DNA from: Glomus cerebriforme
Lineage: Eukaryota; Glomeromycota; Glomeromycetes; Glomerales; Glomeraceae
Length of the DNA stretch: 11,203 nucleotides
Assembly: GCA_003550305.1 (NCBI GenBank)
Contig: QKYT01001246.1
Location: 8,319-19,521 of the forward strand
Direction: 5' to 3'
Positions within the stretch are counted from its first letter, which is position 1. Each line of letters opens with the position of its first letter. Of the stretch, positions 1 to 7,674 are shown one piece after another. Below the pieces are notes generated by a model that was not told where the DNA came from, searched no databases, and was given only the letters and a program-made list of their open reading frames with translations. Both the position numbers and the translations under genes were made by a program.

Positions 1-26
1 AGTAGAATAAATTTTTTTTCCTGTGA

Positions 27-146
27 TTACTAATAAAAAATTTTGGCAATTTGCGCCAATTTCAGCCAATTCAGACTGTACTACAAATCATTACTAATAA
101 ATAATTTTGGTCAAATTTCAGCCAATTCAGATTTTGCCACAAATCA
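27..146. repeat. Two-copy direct repeat (about 64 and 56 bp)
   Basis: Copy 1 (27-90) and copy 2 (91-146) both begin with TTACTAATAA and end with ACAAATCA, and share the core ATTTCAGCCAATTCAGA. Copy 1 holds an additional short stretch with GCAATTTGCGCC. The copies are directly adjacent, so this is a tandem duplication. No coding potential is visible. The repeat ends next to ATCATGTGATC and about 35 bp before a TATATAAA-like box, so it could be upstream promoter sequence; that is inference. Confidence 0.75.
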
Positions 147-463
147 TGTGATCATCATCTGATTTTCACTTTCAAGACTATATAAAGAACTGCTATTCGT
201 ACGAAATTGAAAATTGAGGGAAAAATGGTATGTTATGTTAAACTGTGGCGCAGTTTTGCAAACACTGCACTGAACTGCAATCATGATATGATATATATAT
301 CATGTTTTATTAAAAACGCTCCTTATACCTGCTGCATGATGCTAACCAGATTTATACCTACTACTTTCTTATTTTGGATAGTATCATTTAGCATAAAAGC
401 CAATCACAAGTGATAACACTATTAAAATTATGATCACCTAATAGCAACTGCTATATAGTGTGA
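147..463. other. Non-coding stretch with TATA-like box and hairpins
   Basis: No convincing gene is seen here; the short open frame at 207-413 has no recognisable features and unlikely composition. CTATATAAAG lies at 178-187, a possible plus-strand TATA box. CATGATAT (282-289) and ATATCATG (297-304) form an 8-bp hairpin. ATCACAAGTGAT is a near-palindrome at about 404-415. A nested hairpin lies at 432-465 (listed separately). F-box-like coding sequence starts immediately afterwards. Confidence 0.4.
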
Positions 464-465
464 TC
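432..465. repeat. Nested inverted repeat at the left edge of the F-box relic
   Basis: GATCAC (432-437) pairs with GTGATC (460-465). Inside, ATAGC (441-445) pairs with GCTAT (450-454) around the tetraloop AACT. The arms are close to symmetric, separated by a short internal loop. The structure ends where the open F-box/LRR-like frame begins (464), so it may mark the break that removed the 5' part of that gene. Confidence 0.5.
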
Positions 466-965
466 TGAATATATTGTTAATAATAACAGACTTATCCAAG
501 TTATTTATCAAAATTGTCCAAATCTTAGATATCTTGAATTATTATTTAACAATAATTTTATGAACTTGGAAGAGCTTGAAAAGTTATTAATTAAGTATCA
601 ATATTTAAATAAATTACATATTATTGTAGCAGAAACTGATTGGAATAAATTATTCAAAATATTAAATAGATCATCACCAAATAGTTTATTTAAGTTTGAA
701 TTTGCTTCTATTGAAGGAAGAAAACTAAGGCAAGTTAATTTGGAATCTTTAAAATTATTTTTTTGATAACTGGAAAAACAGATATCCTATATTATTATTA
801 CAAGCTAAAGATTACATTTTGATTTACAGTATGGAATGGCAGCAGCAGAAGGAGTCAATAGAAGATTTAATTGAAGAATACAAAGCGAAAGGAATAATTA
901 AAAAATACATTAATAATGTTGAAAATTACTTTGAATGGATTCAAGATGATCCTATCCTCTGGTAA
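464..965 (+). pseudogene. F-box/LRR-type protein, C-terminal part, 5'-truncated and frameshifted
   Basis: The reading frame opens after the TGA at 461-463. It gives leucine-rich sequence such as NNNRLIQVIYQNCPNLRYLE, then LEELEKLLIKYQYLNKLHII, SSPNSLFKFEF and LESLKLFF, ending at TGA 764-766. This matches the C-terminal half of the expanded Rhizophagus F-box/LRR-like family, in which N-terminal F-boxes recruit SCF ubiquitin ligases. The expected continuation DNWKNRYPILL begins at 765 in another frame and runs through YFEWIQDDPILW to TAA 963-965. The only visible break is one extra T in the T7 run at 758-764; six T would keep the frame. The F-box and first repeats are missing, and the sequence upstream of 464 is unrelated. 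With the homopolymer shift removed it would still be a 5'-truncated copy of about 165 codons. The family call comes from recognition of its characteristic wording, not from a search. Confidence 0.7.
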
Positions 966-1151
966 TTAAAGGCAGAACTTAATTTTGGTATAAATATCAT
1001 ATTTGTAATTTGTAGCTTCTAAAAATTAGCACTACTAAATAAGTTAATTGGACCACCAACAAGATGGAACTTCTCAATAGCATTATTAATTGTTATTAAA
1101 TATTCATTTCAAAGAATAATTTCTGAGACTGTTGTGCTAATGTACTATGTC
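966..1151. other. AT-rich spacer between convergent relics
   Basis: Spacer between the end of the F-box relic (+) and the end of the Myb relic (-). No open frame of interest, repeat or RNA gene is visible. It probably contains decayed 3' untranslated sequence of both. Confidence 0.4.
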
Positions 1152-1450
1152 TTATTCCAATTTATTCAATTTAGATACTAATCTATATAGATTCGGTTGA
1201 TTTAGAAAATGAACATTGATAGGAAGGGTCATTTTGACTCTGTTTTTAAGCCTCGAGTTGCCTTTTCTATTTGTATGAATTCCCATTAAATCATTATTAT
1301 ATTTTTCATTTTCAATCCATTCATAAACATTTTTTTTTGTCTGAGAAAGGCCAAGATTAACTGGTTAAGGAACAAAAAGAAGTTAGTTCTATTTTTTTTA
1401 ATAAAAATAATGATTTACTTGGTTCTATACAATTTACTTTTTCATTCATC
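1152..1450 (-). pseudogene. Decayed Myb-like gene copy (R3 region)
   Basis: On the minus strand, an intron-like segment at 1361-1418 (GTAAAT...CCAG) separates two exon-like pieces. The upstream piece reads NCIEP; the downstream piece begins INLGLSQTKKNVYEWIENEK, continues to GNSRLKNRVKM and ends at TAA 1152-1154. Across the intron the join IEP-INLGLSQ aligns with LDPRLNHGPFSQ of the intact Myb-like gene at 1816-2646, with the same intron phase. Key residues are lost: the GPF of the third repeat has become GLS, the IPW tryptophan is absent and about 15 residues are missing before the recognition helix. No trace of the R2 exons is recognised upstream. It lies about 820 bp from the homologous exon of the intact gene, so a tandem duplication followed by decay is the simplest reading. 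Confidence 0.6.
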
Positions 1451-1815
1451 TTATTTATTGTAATATAATTGATCATTTCAAAATATAAATGAAGAAATTA
1501 TAATAAATGTTAATAAAACGGGGAAGAATTTTTCAACATTTAACTTTAAACTAAAAAATCGTACAATCTTAAAAAAATTTCTCCCATTACACATTTATTT
1601 ATCTTTCATTATGAGATACATTGGTTAATACACGATTTGGAAAACCTTACATGTGATATAATACAAATTTTTTAGCGTGTAAAAAAGTGATAAATTAATA
1701 ACAAAAATGAAAAAGTATAAAAGTAAAGAAATAAGAAAAAATCATATGTAAATATATAAATGAAAATTTGGAATAGAATTCTTAATGATAAGTTTTAATT
1801 GATAATACCCATTTT
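1451..1815. other. AT-rich intergenic stretch
   Basis: Runs of A and T with no coding pattern on either strand. It should hold the 3' untranslated region of the intact Myb-like gene (-) and the lost 5' exons of the relic, but neither can be delimited. Confidence 0.35.
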
Positions 1816-2646
1816 TTAAAAAGCATATAACTTATCACAATCAGTAGTTTCCGTTGAATTGCCTTTGAAGTAAAAATTACCATTTATATTACTTCGGAAT
1901 TGAATCGAATATTTTTCTTTATGCTCAATTTCATAATCAATTTTATTATCATTATATTCGAGCTCATCCACATATCTACTTTCATCTCCATATTTAAGTT
2001 GTCTTTTCTTAATATTCCAAATGTTTTTGAGATCATTTCGTGAACGAAACTTACCAAATTTCATTTTAAATTTATCTTGTAAAAATTTCCATGGAATTTT
2101 ATCATTTGTTTNTTGATATTTCCTAGCCTTTTCATAAATATAATCCTTCTCTTCCTGAGAGAAAGGTCCATGATTGACTAAACAAAAGAAACTAAAGGTT
2201 AATTCTATTTTTTTTTAAAAAAAAAAAAATAAAAATAGAATTTTTAAAGCTTACGTCGTGGATCAAGTACGTTCCACCAACTAAAATTTATAATATAAAA
2301 AGTTATTAATATAAATAAAAAGATTATTTAAAATAAATTATTAACTTACTAATCACAAATTGCTTTTGAATCAAAATTATAGCCGTTTGATTTTAATTTT
2401 TTGGCTAAATTTGCAAATGGAGACTTAGAAATCTTTCCCTGTTTTTCCCATTCCTTCATATGATCTATTATAATTCTTTTGCCCTAAAAAGTTTAGTCCC
2501 AACTCCAAAAATTAAATTTATTTCAGGAAATAATAATAATTTTGTTTTTTAGTAATAAAAATATTTTAACATACGGTTGGATCTATAGTTTTATTTATCC
2601 TGTTATTCCTCACTTTTTTCATATCAAAATTTTCTTTCATTTTCAT
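1816..2646 (-). CDS. R2R3-type Myb/SANT-like DNA-binding protein (four exons)
   Basis: Proposed exons on the minus strand are 2575-2646, 2350-2483, 2255-2280 and 1816-2177, joined by GT-AG introns of 91, 69 and 77 nt; the frame stays open for 197 residues. Residues about 25-75 form an R2-like repeat: EW at 35-36, then SPFANLAKKL, then ICDYWWNVLDP. Residues about 81-135 form an R3-like repeat: GPFSQEEKDYI, IPWKFLQDKF (W107) and RSRNDLKNIWN (W131). The hinge WWNVLDPRLNHGPF corresponds to the RW-N-LDP-GPW junction of Myb R2R3 proteins. The C-terminal 60 residues are acidic and Lys/Asn-rich without a known domain. It presumably binds DNA in the nucleus; targets are unknown. The start at 2646 is a choice: the frame is open to an ATG at 2778, but that extension is hydrophobic and then Lys-rich and looks like leader sequence. 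One N (2112) makes residue 100 ambiguous. Exon 3 is only 26 nt. Exon structure is predicted by eye; no transcript was available. Confidence 0.72.
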
Positions 2647-3284
2647 CTTTTTTTTTTTAATCAAAATTAATTCGTTTTTTTGTTTGATATAGTAGATTAA
2701 GAAAATTAAAAGAAGAGAAAAATGGGTAAATTTTTTCGAATAAGGATTACTAACTCTATTTATATTTAAATTTATCATTACGTTTCAAATGTATTTTTTT
2801 TTTGTTGTTGTTTAAAAGAAACTCTCCTTTTGATTATAAATGCTAAATTTCTTTATTTAATTGCTTCATTTGTCAAAAGCATGATTCCCGTTTTTTTTTG
2901 ATGATACACAATGTTACATTTGTGACAAAGAGTGGCTGAAATTGTCCAAAGTTACAAACAATCAAAAAGGGTATCTTGTCAATTAAAACCGGTAACATTA
3001 TTCTTTTTCCTTATTTAGACTAACATTTATTGCCTCAGCACCAAGTTGGTGATAGCAAGTTTATCATATGATTTTATATTTCAATCTAGAAAATTTTGAT
3101 CAACATATCAGATATCCGATTGAAGTATAAATCATGTAGATCTTTCCTTTTAAGATACACAAAATTTTGCCAAAAGAAAATAAGAATCTTCCACACGTAA
3201 GCATAAATGAAAAAAAAATTATTTTTTTTTTAATTTTATTTTTTCTTTCACACCTGCTCCCTGTCATCTTAACTTTGTAACATT
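2647..3284. promoter_or_regulatory. Divergent upstream region between Myb-like gene (-) and kinase (+)
   Basis: About 640 bp separates two divergently oriented starts. No gene is visible apart from an in-frame but unlikely N-terminal extension of the Myb-like gene (2647-2778). On the kinase side, an A run and a long T/C-rich tract (about 3207-3250) precede CACACCTGCTCCCTGTCATC and the ATG, as in many fungal core promoters. An in-frame TAA at 3270-3272 fixes the kinase start at or after 3285. No clear shared operator was found; shared regulation is only a possibility. Confidence 0.4.
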
Positions 3285-4515
3285 ATGGATTTCATAAAAA
3301 ACATCTTTCATTATAATAAACACCAAAGTGAGCAAAAATATCTCAGTGATGATATATTTGAACAAATAAAAGATTTTGACCATGATAAACACAAGAACTG
3401 TAAGGAATTAAAAAAACGTTATAAAAATCATGGTTTATGTATAGAATGTAAACAACTTAATACTGGTTGGAAATGGTGTCAATCATGTAACGCTAAACGT
3501 TTTCAAAAATTGGACAAGCGGAATTCTGATATTGACAAATTAATTCAAGAATCTCAGCTTAATGCAACAAATTATGATATAAAATTAGAATTGATTGAAT
3601 ATGATAGATTTTATGATATTAAATATATTACAAAAGGAGGTTTTGGTAAAATATATAAAGCAAAATCGAAGGATGGATTAATATTATATTGGAATTATGA
3701 AACTAATCAATGGGATAGACTAAAATATGTGGATAAAGATTATCGAAAAGTTGTATTAAAAAGTTTAAATAATTCAAAAGATATAACATTGGAATTTTTA
3801 AACGAGGTAATANTTTAATGNATAATTTTAATAAATATTNAAAAATGGAAACTAATTTTTACTTATTCTATAGATTAAGTTTCACTTGAAAATGAATTAT
3901 TCAGAAAATATTATTGATATTTATGGCATTACTAAAGATTCTAAAACAAGCGATTTTATGATGGTAATGGAGTATGCAAAAAATGATGATCTAAGACAAA
4001 GTTTTAATTCAAATAAATGGAGAAATAAAATTATTATTCTACGTAAAATTGCACATGCTCTTAGAGATATCCATAAAGAGGGATTAACTCATCAAGATTT
4101 TCATAGTGGTAATATATTAAATGTAAATAAAGAGTATGGTATTTATAGTATTACTGATTTAGGATTATGTAAACCAGCAAATGAAAAATCAGAAAAGTAC
4201 AAGAAAANNGTTTATGGAGTATTACCATATGTAGCTCCTGAAGTTTTGAGAGGAAGAGAATATACACAAGAAAGTGATATTTATAGCTTTGGAATTATTA
4301 TGTATGAAGTATCTAATGGATTACCTCCTTATTATGATATGCCTCATGATGAGCTTTTAGCTGTAAAAATCTGCCAAGACCTAAGACAAAGACTTAATAT
4401 TAAAGCCCCTCAATTATTAGATGATTTATTTAAACAATGTGTAGACGCAGACCCATCAAAAAGACCAACTGCAGAATATTTATGCGAAAGATTTAATCAA
4501 TGGTGGATGCAATAG
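3285..4515 (+). CDS. Tyrosine-kinase-like protein kinase with N-terminal zinc-ribbon-like segment
   Basis: Exons 3285-3806 and 3874-4515 join across a 67-nt phase-0 GT-AG intron (3807-3873), giving 387 residues. Residues 39-68 hold C39, a CxxC (C52, C55) and a second CxxC (C65, C68) with GWKWC between, a likely zinc-binding segment typical of the expanded AM-fungal kinases. The catalytic domain follows: glycine loop KGGFGKIYKA (117-126), VVLK lysine K159, candidate helix-C glutamate E174 in FLNEIKFH, hinge MVMEYA (204-209), catalytic HQDFHSGN (D249, N254), DLG at 269-271, APE at 295-297, SDIYSFG with D309, and KRPT near the end. All catalytic residues are present, so activity is expected; the substrate is unknown. 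HRD is HQD and DFG is DLG, both mild variants. Two Ns (4208-4209) leave residue 286 in the activation segment undetermined, and three Ns lie in the intron. The protein stops at WWMQ, where related proteins continue into a tail; that tail survives out of frame downstream. Confidence 0.88.
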
Positions 4516-4926
4516 ATTATTATAGTAAAAAGGATAGTGAAATATATAAACAAATTATTGAAGCAGATGAATTTAATGAAAAACATCAATCTTATACAAA
4601 ATTATCAATTAATACTGAATTTAATTATACTACACATCCTCAAGATTTACACAAGTAGATTATTGAATTTTAATAATTTACCGAACAAAAAATGCAAGTG
4701 ACCATGAAGAATATTCAGGTAATTAAACTATTTGTTATGATTTAAAATAATGTAATAATATTTGTTAATCCTTTGTATTTATAGTATCTATAGAACCTAT
4801 TGATTTTACTCAACTTATAATTCTCAAGGTAAATTTAAATTATTTATAAAAAAAAAATTTATTGAAATTAGTAAATTAACTATATTCTTTATTTTTTATT
4901 TTTTACAGATTAAATTTAATGATTAA
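4512..4926 (+). pseudogene. Frameshifted C-terminal tail of the kinase gene
   Basis: Directly after the kinase stop the expected family tail is readable in shifting frames. From 4512 it reads DYYSKKDSEIYKQIIEADEF, ending in YTTHPQDLHK at TAG 4656-4658. SRLLNFNNLP continues in another frame from about 4654, then EQKNASDHEEYS in the earlier frame from 4683. Plausible introns lie at 4719-4784 (GTAATT...ATAG) and 4829-4908 (GTAAAT...ACAG). They flank VSIEPIDFTQLIILK and a last exon of six codons ending at TAA 4924-4926. The first change comes from about one missing base at 4507-4511, between the WW of the kinase domain and this tail. At least three frame changes make a single sequencing error unlikely. 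The tail is outside the catalytic fold, so loss may be tolerated. Confidence 0.6.
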
Positions 4927-5900
4927 TTTCAGATTTATCATAACTTTCTTAAGGATCTTTAAATTTACCATTATTTTATTATTTTATCTCCTAAAATAAT
5001 TATACTCAAAGTGTTCATCAATTAATAATAGTTAATTGCTTTTGAATAATTTCACATCATTTAAACAATGAGTTCCATTAATGTCGTATGATTTGTATCT
5101 GCTGATATTATATTAGTATAGAAATTATAATTCAATATCATAATCATGATTTGGCAATTTAAACGAAGACACATGTATGAAATCATATGTAAAGTGTTTT
5201 TGACTTTTGGCCTTCAAGCTTTTTAATAAATTCTTTAGATTGATGCGCTAAAAAATCACGTGATATTTACATCACTTCCGTGTTTATTTTTTATTTTTTT
5301 ACTAACGCAAGTCCTGAGTATAACTTTTTTTTACTAAGTAGTCTACAGTAGTTGTGAAAAATCTATTCGTCCAAAATTATGTCACATGAGTGCCACATTT
5401 AATGAAATATATTTAATTTGTATAACTGTATTTTCTTTAATTTCAAAAATTCCTGCAGTTTTCGTACGATATTATTTTTTAAATTCTTAGTTACTAAGTA
5501 AATTTTATTTAATAAAAATTAAAAGAATTTTAATTAACTAATAATTTTTTTTTTTTTTGTAAAAATCTCTCAGTCGCACTCGCGATCAATAGTAGTAGTA
5601 CAACGTTTTTGTGTAATAGATTCATATGATTGACTTTTATTAATAAAATTTCATTATGACTGGTTCAAATTATGATCTAATATGCATGACTCATGTATAC
5701 CATTATACTTTACTTGGCTAGCCCATTAGCCCATGATTAAAAATGAATCTAAATTAAGTAGTACATTGCATAATTAATAAATAAAAATACATAATAAGTT
5801 CTTAATGACATATCCTTTGTAAATTTTACAAAAGGTAAAAAAATATTTATAAATACCTACCATTTTTTTTAAGATTTTTTTTCTCTAAATTTAAAAAACT
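4927..5900. other. Long AT-rich intergenic region
   Basis: No coding pattern was found on either strand. It begins with probable 3' untranslated sequence of the kinase gene. Notable points are a perfect 10-bp palindrome ATCACGTGAT (5255-5264), TAACGCA at 5303-5309, a slightly GC-richer patch GTCGCACTCGCGATC near 5571-5587, and several T runs. From about 5910 the sequence becomes T/C-rich and merges into the repeat locus. Confidence 0.4.
5255..5264. promoter_or_regulatory. TCACGTGA-type palindrome
   Basis: ATCACGTGAT is a perfect 10-bp palindrome centred on the E-box CACGTG, the class of site bound by bHLH factors such as yeast Cbf1. The octamer TCACGTGA recurs at 9394-9401 and 9572-9579 in this window. 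Function is inferred from the motif only. Confidence 0.35.
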
Positions 5901-5904
5901 AGAT

Positions 5905-6265
5905 TCACTGAATTCTCCCTTTAAACTCTACTCTTTTCTCTCTTTATAATTTTATTTTCTCTCTATAACCCTCTTAAAAATAAACTATCCCTTTAAACTC
6001 CTCCTTTTATCTTTCCTTATACTGTATATAGAGGTCTTCCTCGTATCAGGCAAGGAAGGTCCAGTCAGGTACGCGAGTACCTCAGTATCTCCTATCTGGC
6101 TGGTTTGGTTTTTTTAAAATTCCTTTAAACTTCCTTTTCTCTTCCTTATACTGTATATAGAGGTCTTCTTTGTATCAGGCAAGGAAAGACTGTTCAGATA
6201 GTTGAATATTTCCTATCTGCGGTTTGGTTTAGTTTAGAATTCCCTTTTTCATTTCCTTATATTTA
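5905..6265 (+). repeat. T/C-rich blocks with a 129-bp tandem pair
   Basis: The block CCCTTTAAACTC or a close variant occurs at 5917, 5989 and 6122, with a shorter relative at 6242, usually followed by TTTTCTCTTCCTTATA. Two longer units share CCTTATACTGTATATAGAGG, GTATCAGGCAAGGAA, CCTATCTG and GGTTTGGTTT; their equivalent points are at 6021 and 6150, a 129-bp period. The first holds a GNRA-capped hairpin, the second a 7-bp hairpin. The position upstream of an exon-like array suggests a duplicated promoter or leader, but ACTGTATATAG is only a weak TATA-like cue. Confidence 0.65.
6067..6082 (+). repeat. GNRA-tetraloop hairpin in repeat unit 1
   Basis: AGGTAC (6067-6072) pairs perfectly with GTACCT (6077-6082) around GCGA, a GNRA tetraloop. 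An alternative outer helix pairs CCAGTCAG (6061-6068) with CTGGCTGG (6096-6103), using one G-T wobble; the two share bases and would compete. In unit 2 the matching place carries CAGATAG pairing with CTATCTG (about 6195-6220). Confidence 0.5.
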
Positions 6266-6269
6266 TGTT

Positions 6270-7045
6270 TATGAAGCAATGTTGAAGAATAATGAGATCA
6301 GTAATGAGAAGATATCAACAAACAGCAAAAGAAATAAAAGAAAAAAAAGAAGAAATACTACTTCAAGATACTTTAAAATGAATGTGGATAAATACATTTA
6401 CAGTATTCAGAGTTTTTTTCTTTTATACGAAGAACATTTTCTATTAACGTTATATGACTTTTTTTTTAGATTTCAGTTCAGAATTTGGATTTGATATCAG
6501 AAGGTCTTTGAATTTGATGCCGTAAAGGTATTTAGAGAATGGGATGATTTGTTTTATATGAAGAATGTTTTTACTTAAACTTCAGAATTAGAAGTTGAAA
6601 GGTAATAGAGAATTGGAATGATTTTTTTTTACAAAGAATATTTACTAATGTCCTTTTACCTTTTTTTTCTGTAGATTTTGGTATAAACTTTAGAATTGGA
6701 GGTGAGAAGGTAATTAGAGAATAGTGATGATTTTTTTTTTACAAAGAATGTTTACTAATGTTCTTTTGACTTTTTTTTTGTAGATTTTAGTTTAGAACTT
6801 TGGAATTGGAGGTGGAAAGGTAATTAGAGAATTAGAATGATTTTTTTACTATTAACATTCGTTTAACCTTTTTTTTGGAGATTTCAGTTTAGACTTCAGA
6901 ATTGGGGATGATTTTTTTACGAAGAACGTTTATTAACGTTCTTTTAACTTTTTTTATAGGATAATGGCTTAAGTTTTGGATTAGTTTCAGTTACGTTTTC
7001 AGTTTTCAGGCTGCAACATTGATTGTACCTTTATTTGAAAATAAA
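6270..7045 (+). repeat. Tandem array of short exon-like and intron-like units
   Basis: After a purine-rich leader (about 6275-6370, encoding Lys/Glu-rich stretches in two frames), a unit of roughly 80-110 bp recurs. Each has an exon-like piece such as ATTTTAGTTTAGAACTTTGG ending GAAAG, a donor-like GTAATTAGAGAA, a GATGATTTTTTTAC segment, an inverted AACGTT pair, and a T-run ending in TAG or GAG. Exon-like pieces lie at 6470-6527, about 6586-6601, 6675-6709 (35 nt), 6784-6819 (36 nt) and 6881 onward. A last piece starts at 6960 and a possible poly(A) signal AATAAA is at 7040-7045. The pieces give DFGINFRIGGEK or DFSLELWNWRWK in one phase, but lengths do not keep a common frame, so a current protein is doubtful. 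It may be a spliced non-coding transcript, a decayed repeat-protein gene or a dispersed repeat. No family was identified. Confidence 0.55.
6922..6943 (+). repeat. 9-bp perfect hairpin inside a repeat unit
   Basis: AAGAACGTT (6922-6930) and AACGTTCTT (6935-6943) form a perfect 9-bp stem around TATT. The equivalent place near 6743-6766 reads AAAGAATGTT and AATGTTCTTT, which can still pair as RNA through two G-U wobbles. Other units (about 6427-6452 and 6632-6655) keep only parts of the stem. Confidence 0.6.
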
Positions 7046-7280
7046 GTACTATGTAATATATGTATCTTATTTTTATTTGATTCTGCATATATGTATGGGA
7101 GCGCAAAAAAAATCAAAGAAAATTTAAAAACAATTATGGGGAATTATTTTATATTTATCATATTTAATAAAAAGTAATAATACAATTTACAAATTATACA
7201 GAATAATAAAAGTATAATGATATATATGTAATATGTGATAGAAGAAGAGTAGAAGATTTCATAGTTAAAGTTTACTATAT
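7046..7280. other. AT-rich spacer after the repeat array
   Basis: Follows the possible poly(A) signal of the array. Only A/T-rich simple sequence is seen, including short ATATATGTA runs; no gene, hairpin of note or repeat link to neighbours was found. Confidence 0.35.
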
Positions 7281-7469
7281 TTAAATTACAATTTTGCGAG
7301 TAATTGTTTTCAAATTAAATAACCTATTTATAATTTTTGTCTCAAACTTTTTTTGCATTTTTAAAAAAGGTTTGTGTATCAATTTTTTCATAATCGTCTG
7401 TAATGTAACAATACAATAAAAACAATAAAAAAAAACCATATCACTTACTGATCCTCTGCAGCATGCCAA
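7281..7469 (-). CDS. Small uncertain ORF, possibly two short exons
   Basis: An open frame of 62 codons starts MACCRGS. A plausible 51-nt intron (donor GTAAGT after GGATCA, acceptor TTACAG) would remove the hydrophobic middle, leaving TIMKKLIHKPFLKMQKKFET and a basic end RLFNLKTITRKIVI. An acceptor-like TTTTTTCAG sits just upstream of the first ATG, so this could be internal exons of a larger gene, but no partner exons were found up to 8190. No family is recognised. It may be chance in AT-rich DNA. Confidence 0.2.
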   Translation of the reverse strand: MACCRGSVSDMVFFYCFYCIVTLQTIMKKLIHKPFLKMQKKFETKIINRLFNLKTITRKIVI

Positions 7470-7477
7470 ACTGAAAA

Positions 7478-7575
7478 AATCTAACCTTTTTAGATTAAAA
7501 TTTATTTATTTTTTTTAGCCAGCCTAAATTAGATTAAATTTTTTTTTATTAGCCAAAATATTGCCGAGCCTAAAG
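7478..7575. repeat. Two-copy repeat with AGCC motifs and a short hairpin
   Basis: AATCTAA (7478-7484) pairs with TTAGATT (7490-7496) around CCTTT. Two similar units follow, each starting TTAGATTAAA, running through a T-rich stretch to TTAGCC, and ending in AGCCTAAA: about 7490-7528 and 7529-7575. No coding role is apparent. Confidence 0.45.
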
Positions 7576-7674
7576 TCAAAAAAAAATTATTATTGGTTTT
7601 TTTTTAATTTAAAAAAATTCTATTTAAACAACCTTTGATTCATAAAACAGAGATTCCCCCCCTCTACATCTACA

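Noticed and set aside
207..413. Open frame of 68 codons (+) downstream of a TATA-like box
   Set aside because: No homology cue and a jumbled Cys/Thr/Phe composition; it covers hairpins and AT repeats, and has no splice or context support.
2647..2778. N-terminal extension of the Myb-like protein to an ATG at 2778
   Set aside because: It would add a hydrophobic segment and a Lys run encoded by homopolymers, which does not fit a nuclear DNA-binding protein; the ATG at 2646 is preferred.
6279..6494. Open frame of 71 codons (+) with a basic KRNKRKKRR stretch resembling a nuclear localisation signal
   Set aside because: The basic run comes from an A-rich leader, and the frame crosses a putative intron and repeat unit. 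Another frame (RRYQQTAKEIKEKKEEILLQ) looks equally coding, so neither is convincing.
5905..7045. CRISPR-like array
   Set aside because: Repeats are imperfect, unevenly spaced and lack unique spacers of constant length; the setting is eukaryotic with splice-like boundaries.
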